From positions 1-6,190 of the forward strand of contig JBJETQ010000013.1 of assembly GCA_051883395.1 (NCBI GenBank): 6,190 nucleotides of DNA. Direction: 5' to 3'. This document shows positions 5,040 through 6,190 of this stretch, in pieces (position 1 is the stretch's first letter; every line of letters starts with the position of its first letter). The stretch is from HGM11368 sp051883395 (GTDB lineage Bacteria > Bacillota > Clostridia > Christensenellales > UBA3700). Position numbers and translations under genes: made by a program. A model generated the notes under the pieces. It was not told the DNA's origin, searched no databases, and was given only the letters and a program-made list of their open reading frames with translations.

Positions 5040-5741
5040 ATGATACTGGGAGCTATTTTTGCATTATTCAGCAACGTACTGCTATTTACAGGTTACGTCG
5101 ACAGACAAAACTCTTTTGCACAGCCGCTCGACGAAAAAACGGAAAAGGAATTGTTGCAAAAGATGTGGGCAGGAGAAACGTCGGCAAAGGAAGAATTGGT
5201 CAAGCATAATATGCGGCTTATTGCTCACGTGGCAAAAAAATATTCTGCATGTAACGACAATGACGAGCTGATTTCAGTAGGCTCGATTGGGCTTGTCAAA
5301 GCCGTCAATACTTACTGTGAAGGTAAAGGAACACGATTTGCCACCTATGCCAGCAAATGTATAGAAAACGAAATTCTGATGATGTTGAGAAGCACAAAAA
5401 AACTAAAAGCAAACAGGTCGCTCTACGAGCCTGTAAGCTATGATAAAGACGGCAACGAAGTAACTTTGATTGACTTACTTAGTCTTGACGAAGAAAGTTT
5501 GGTGGGCAAGGTAGAAGCCGATATTATCAAAGAGAAGTTGCAGAAGATAGTCAAAGAACAGCTCGACGAGAGAGAATACGAGATTATTTGTCTCAGATAC
5601 GGACTTGACGACGTGCAACAGCTTACGCAACGAGAGATTGCAAAAAGGTTTGGCATTTCTCGCTCATACGTGTCCAGAATTGAGACTAAAGCTCTCAAAA
5701 AACTGCGAGAATATATGTATGCCAAAGGGATAGAATTTTGA
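5040..5741 (+). CDS. sigK: RNA polymerase sporulation sigma factor K precursor (pro-sigma-K)
   Basis: Late mother-cell sigma factor that controls coat, cortex-maturation and lysis genes. The 233-residue product starts with a hydrophobic pro-sequence (ILGAIFALFSNVLLFTG, 2-18). By alignment with B. subtilis the mature protein begins at Y19 (YVDRQNSFAQPL), which implies intramembrane cleavage by a SpoIVFB-type protease. Region 2 follows (KHNMRLIAHVAKKY, DELISVGSIGLVKAVNTY, FATYASKCIENEILMMLR, 55-117), then SLYEPVSYDKDGNEVTLIDLL (127-147), and a region 4 helix-turn-helix with TQREIAKRFGISRSYVSRIE (196-215), which is characteristic of sigma-K. The gene is contiguous, so no skin-type element interrupts it. 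ATG 5040 has AAGGAG (5028-5033) 6 bases upstream. No terminator follows before rnpB, 47 bases downstream. Confidence 0.96.
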   Translation: MILGAIFALFSNVLLFTGYVDRQNSFAQPLDEKTEKELLQKMWAGETSAKEELVKHNMRLIAHVAKKYSACNDNDELISVGSIGLVKAVNTYCEGKGTRFATYASKCIENEILMMLRSTKKLKANRSLYEPVSYDKDGNEVTLIDLLSLDEESLVGKVEADIIKEKLQKIVKEQLDEREYEIICLRYGLDDVQQLTQREIAKRFGISRSYVSRIETKALKKLREYMYAKGIEF

Positions 5742-5753
5742 AGCGTACAGAGT

Positions 5754-5782
5754 TTGACAAAATACCAAAAGTATGATAAATT
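5754..5782 (+). promoter_or_regulatory. Sigma-A promoter of rnpB
   Basis: A consensus TTGACA (5754-5759) is followed after 17 bases by TAAATT (5777-5782, 4 of 6), with TG at 5774-5775 giving an extended -10. The predicted start is about 5789, which agrees with the 5' end of the RNase P RNA judged from its P1 helix. The promoter begins 12 bases after the sigK stop. Confidence 0.82.
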
Positions 5783-5788
5783 GTCAAT

Positions 5789-6103
5789 GGAGATAATCGG
5801 ATGTTCGCAAGCTATGCTTGAGGAAAGTCCGAGCACCATAAGGCAGAGTGCTGGCTAACTACCAGTCAAGGCGACTTGAAGGAAAGTGCAACAGAAATAG
5901 ACCGCCCGCAAGGGTAAGGATGGAAAGGCGAGGTAAGAGCTCACCGTCCCCAAGGCGACTTGGGGAGCAATGTAAACCCCACTCGGTGCAAGAGAAAATG
6001 ACAATCGGCAGCCTGTCGGTCAGACAATCGCTTGAACGTATTGGCAACAATACGTCTAGATAGATGAACATCGTAAACAGAACTCGGCTTACGGATTATC
6101 TCT
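5789..6103 (+). ncRNA. rnpB: RNase P RNA, bacterial type A (catalytic subunit)
   Basis: Ribozyme that, with protein RnpA, removes 5' leaders from precursor tRNAs. The conserved core is unmistakable: GAGGAAAGTCCGAGC (5820-5834), the ACAGAAAT block (5890-5897), GGTAAGAGCTCACCG (5932-5946), TGTAAACCCCACTCGGTGCAAG near 5971-5992, TAGATAGATGA (6057-6067) and the P4 partner ACAGAACTCGGCTTACG (6077-6093). P1 is GAGATAATC/GATTATCTC (5790-5798 with 6094-6102). P2 is GATGTTC/GAACATC (5800-5806 with 6066-6072). P9 (5866-5879), P12 (5947-5966) and P18 (6037-6054) are stems with GCGA or GCAA tetraloops. The helix layout fits type A rather than the Bacillus type B. P3 is only about 5 bp (5808-5820). Total length is about 315 bases, short for type A. 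The exact ends are inferred from P1. Confidence 0.96.
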
Positions 6104-6107
6104 GAAT

Positions 6108-6141
6108 AAAACGGCGAAAACTATTTGTTTTGCCGTTTTTT
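6108..6141 (+). terminator. Intrinsic terminator of rnpB
   Basis: AAAACGGC (6108-6115) pairs with GCCGTTTT (6132-6139), and inner AAAAC (6117-6121) pairs with GTTTT (6127-6131) around loop TATTT, with one bulged G at 6116. The T-run covers 6136-6141. It starts a few bases after P1 of the RNA. Confidence 0.88.
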
Positions 6142-6146
6142 GATAT

Positions 6147-6175
6147 AAAGAAAAACCCCGCGATAGTCGCGGGGT
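6147..6175 (-). terminator. Intrinsic terminator for a minus-strand gene beyond the right edge
   Basis: ACCCCGCGA (6155-6163) and TCGCGGGGT (6167-6175) form a perfect 9-bp GC-rich stem with loop TAG. The A-run lies on the left (6151-6155, then AAA 6147-6149), so on the minus strand the stem is followed by TTTTTCTTT. On the plus strand only A residues follow. It therefore ends a leftward transcript converging on rnpB. Confidence 0.85.
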
Positions 6176-6190
6176 AAAAAATAGGCTTTT

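Noticed and set aside
5848..6071. Short reading frames on both strands at 5848-6071
   Set aside because: They lie inside the RNase P RNA, whose conserved core explains the sequence.
1..6190. CRISPR array, insertion sequence, prophage or defence genes
   Set aside because: No regularly spaced repeats, transposase, integrase or unfamiliar protein was seen; all coding sequence is assigned to core families.

Overview
This window is a chromosomal core segment from an endospore-forming member of the Firmicutes, most likely an uncultured Clostridia-type organism. The evidence is the order ftsZ - spoIIGA - sigE - sigG - ylmC-type gene - nrdR, which is typical of that class, together with moderately AT-rich DNA, strong AGGAGG-type ribosome binding sites and a bacterial type A RNase P RNA. 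Every convincing gene lies on the plus strand. I see no transposon, phage gene, CRISPR array, tRNA or rRNA. Genus-level placement is not possible from this sequence.

Layout. Positions 1-57 hold the last 18 codons of an upstream gene, probably ftsA, whose stop abuts the ribosome binding site of ftsZ (74-1315). A strong terminator (1353-1383) ends the cell-division unit. A sporulation block follows: spoIIGA (1409-2176), a membrane-embedded aspartic protease; sigE (2185-2883), its pro-sigma-E substrate, probably translationally coupled to it; sigG (2965-3732), the late forespore sigma factor; and a small PRC-barrel YlmC/YmxH-type gene (3797-4051). A terminator follows (4076-4123). About 280 bases of gene-free, very AT-rich DNA separate this from nrdR (4459-4920), which has its own sigma-A promoter (4407-4435) and terminator (4944-4970). 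Next come sigK (5040-5741), complete and with a pro-sequence, and rnpB (about 5789-6103) with its own promoter (5754-5782) and terminator (6108-6141). At the right edge a hairpin with its T-run on the minus strand (6147-6175) points to a convergent minus-strand gene beyond the window.

How the genes fit together. ftsZ builds the division and polar sporulation septum. After septation, SpoIIGA activates sigma-E in the mother cell. Sigma-G then acts in the engulfed forespore, and sigma-K, activated by removal of its own pro-sequence, acts last in the mother cell. Three of the four compartment-specific sporulation sigma factors (E, G, K) therefore lie within 3.6 kb; sigma-F is absent. NrdR (ribonucleotide reductase repressor) and RNase P RNA are housekeeping neighbours.

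I did not find a new defence, mobile or biosynthetic system. The points worth a second look are regulatory or local: a possible leaderless spoIIGA start, a hairpin that would bury the ribosome binding site of the ylmC-type gene, a perfect inverted repeat ahead of sigK, a nested inverted repeat over the rnpB promoter, a near-identical DNA stretch shared by sigE and sigK, a Met at a sigma-G position that is Asn in B. subtilis, and a very short P3 helix in the RNase P RNA.
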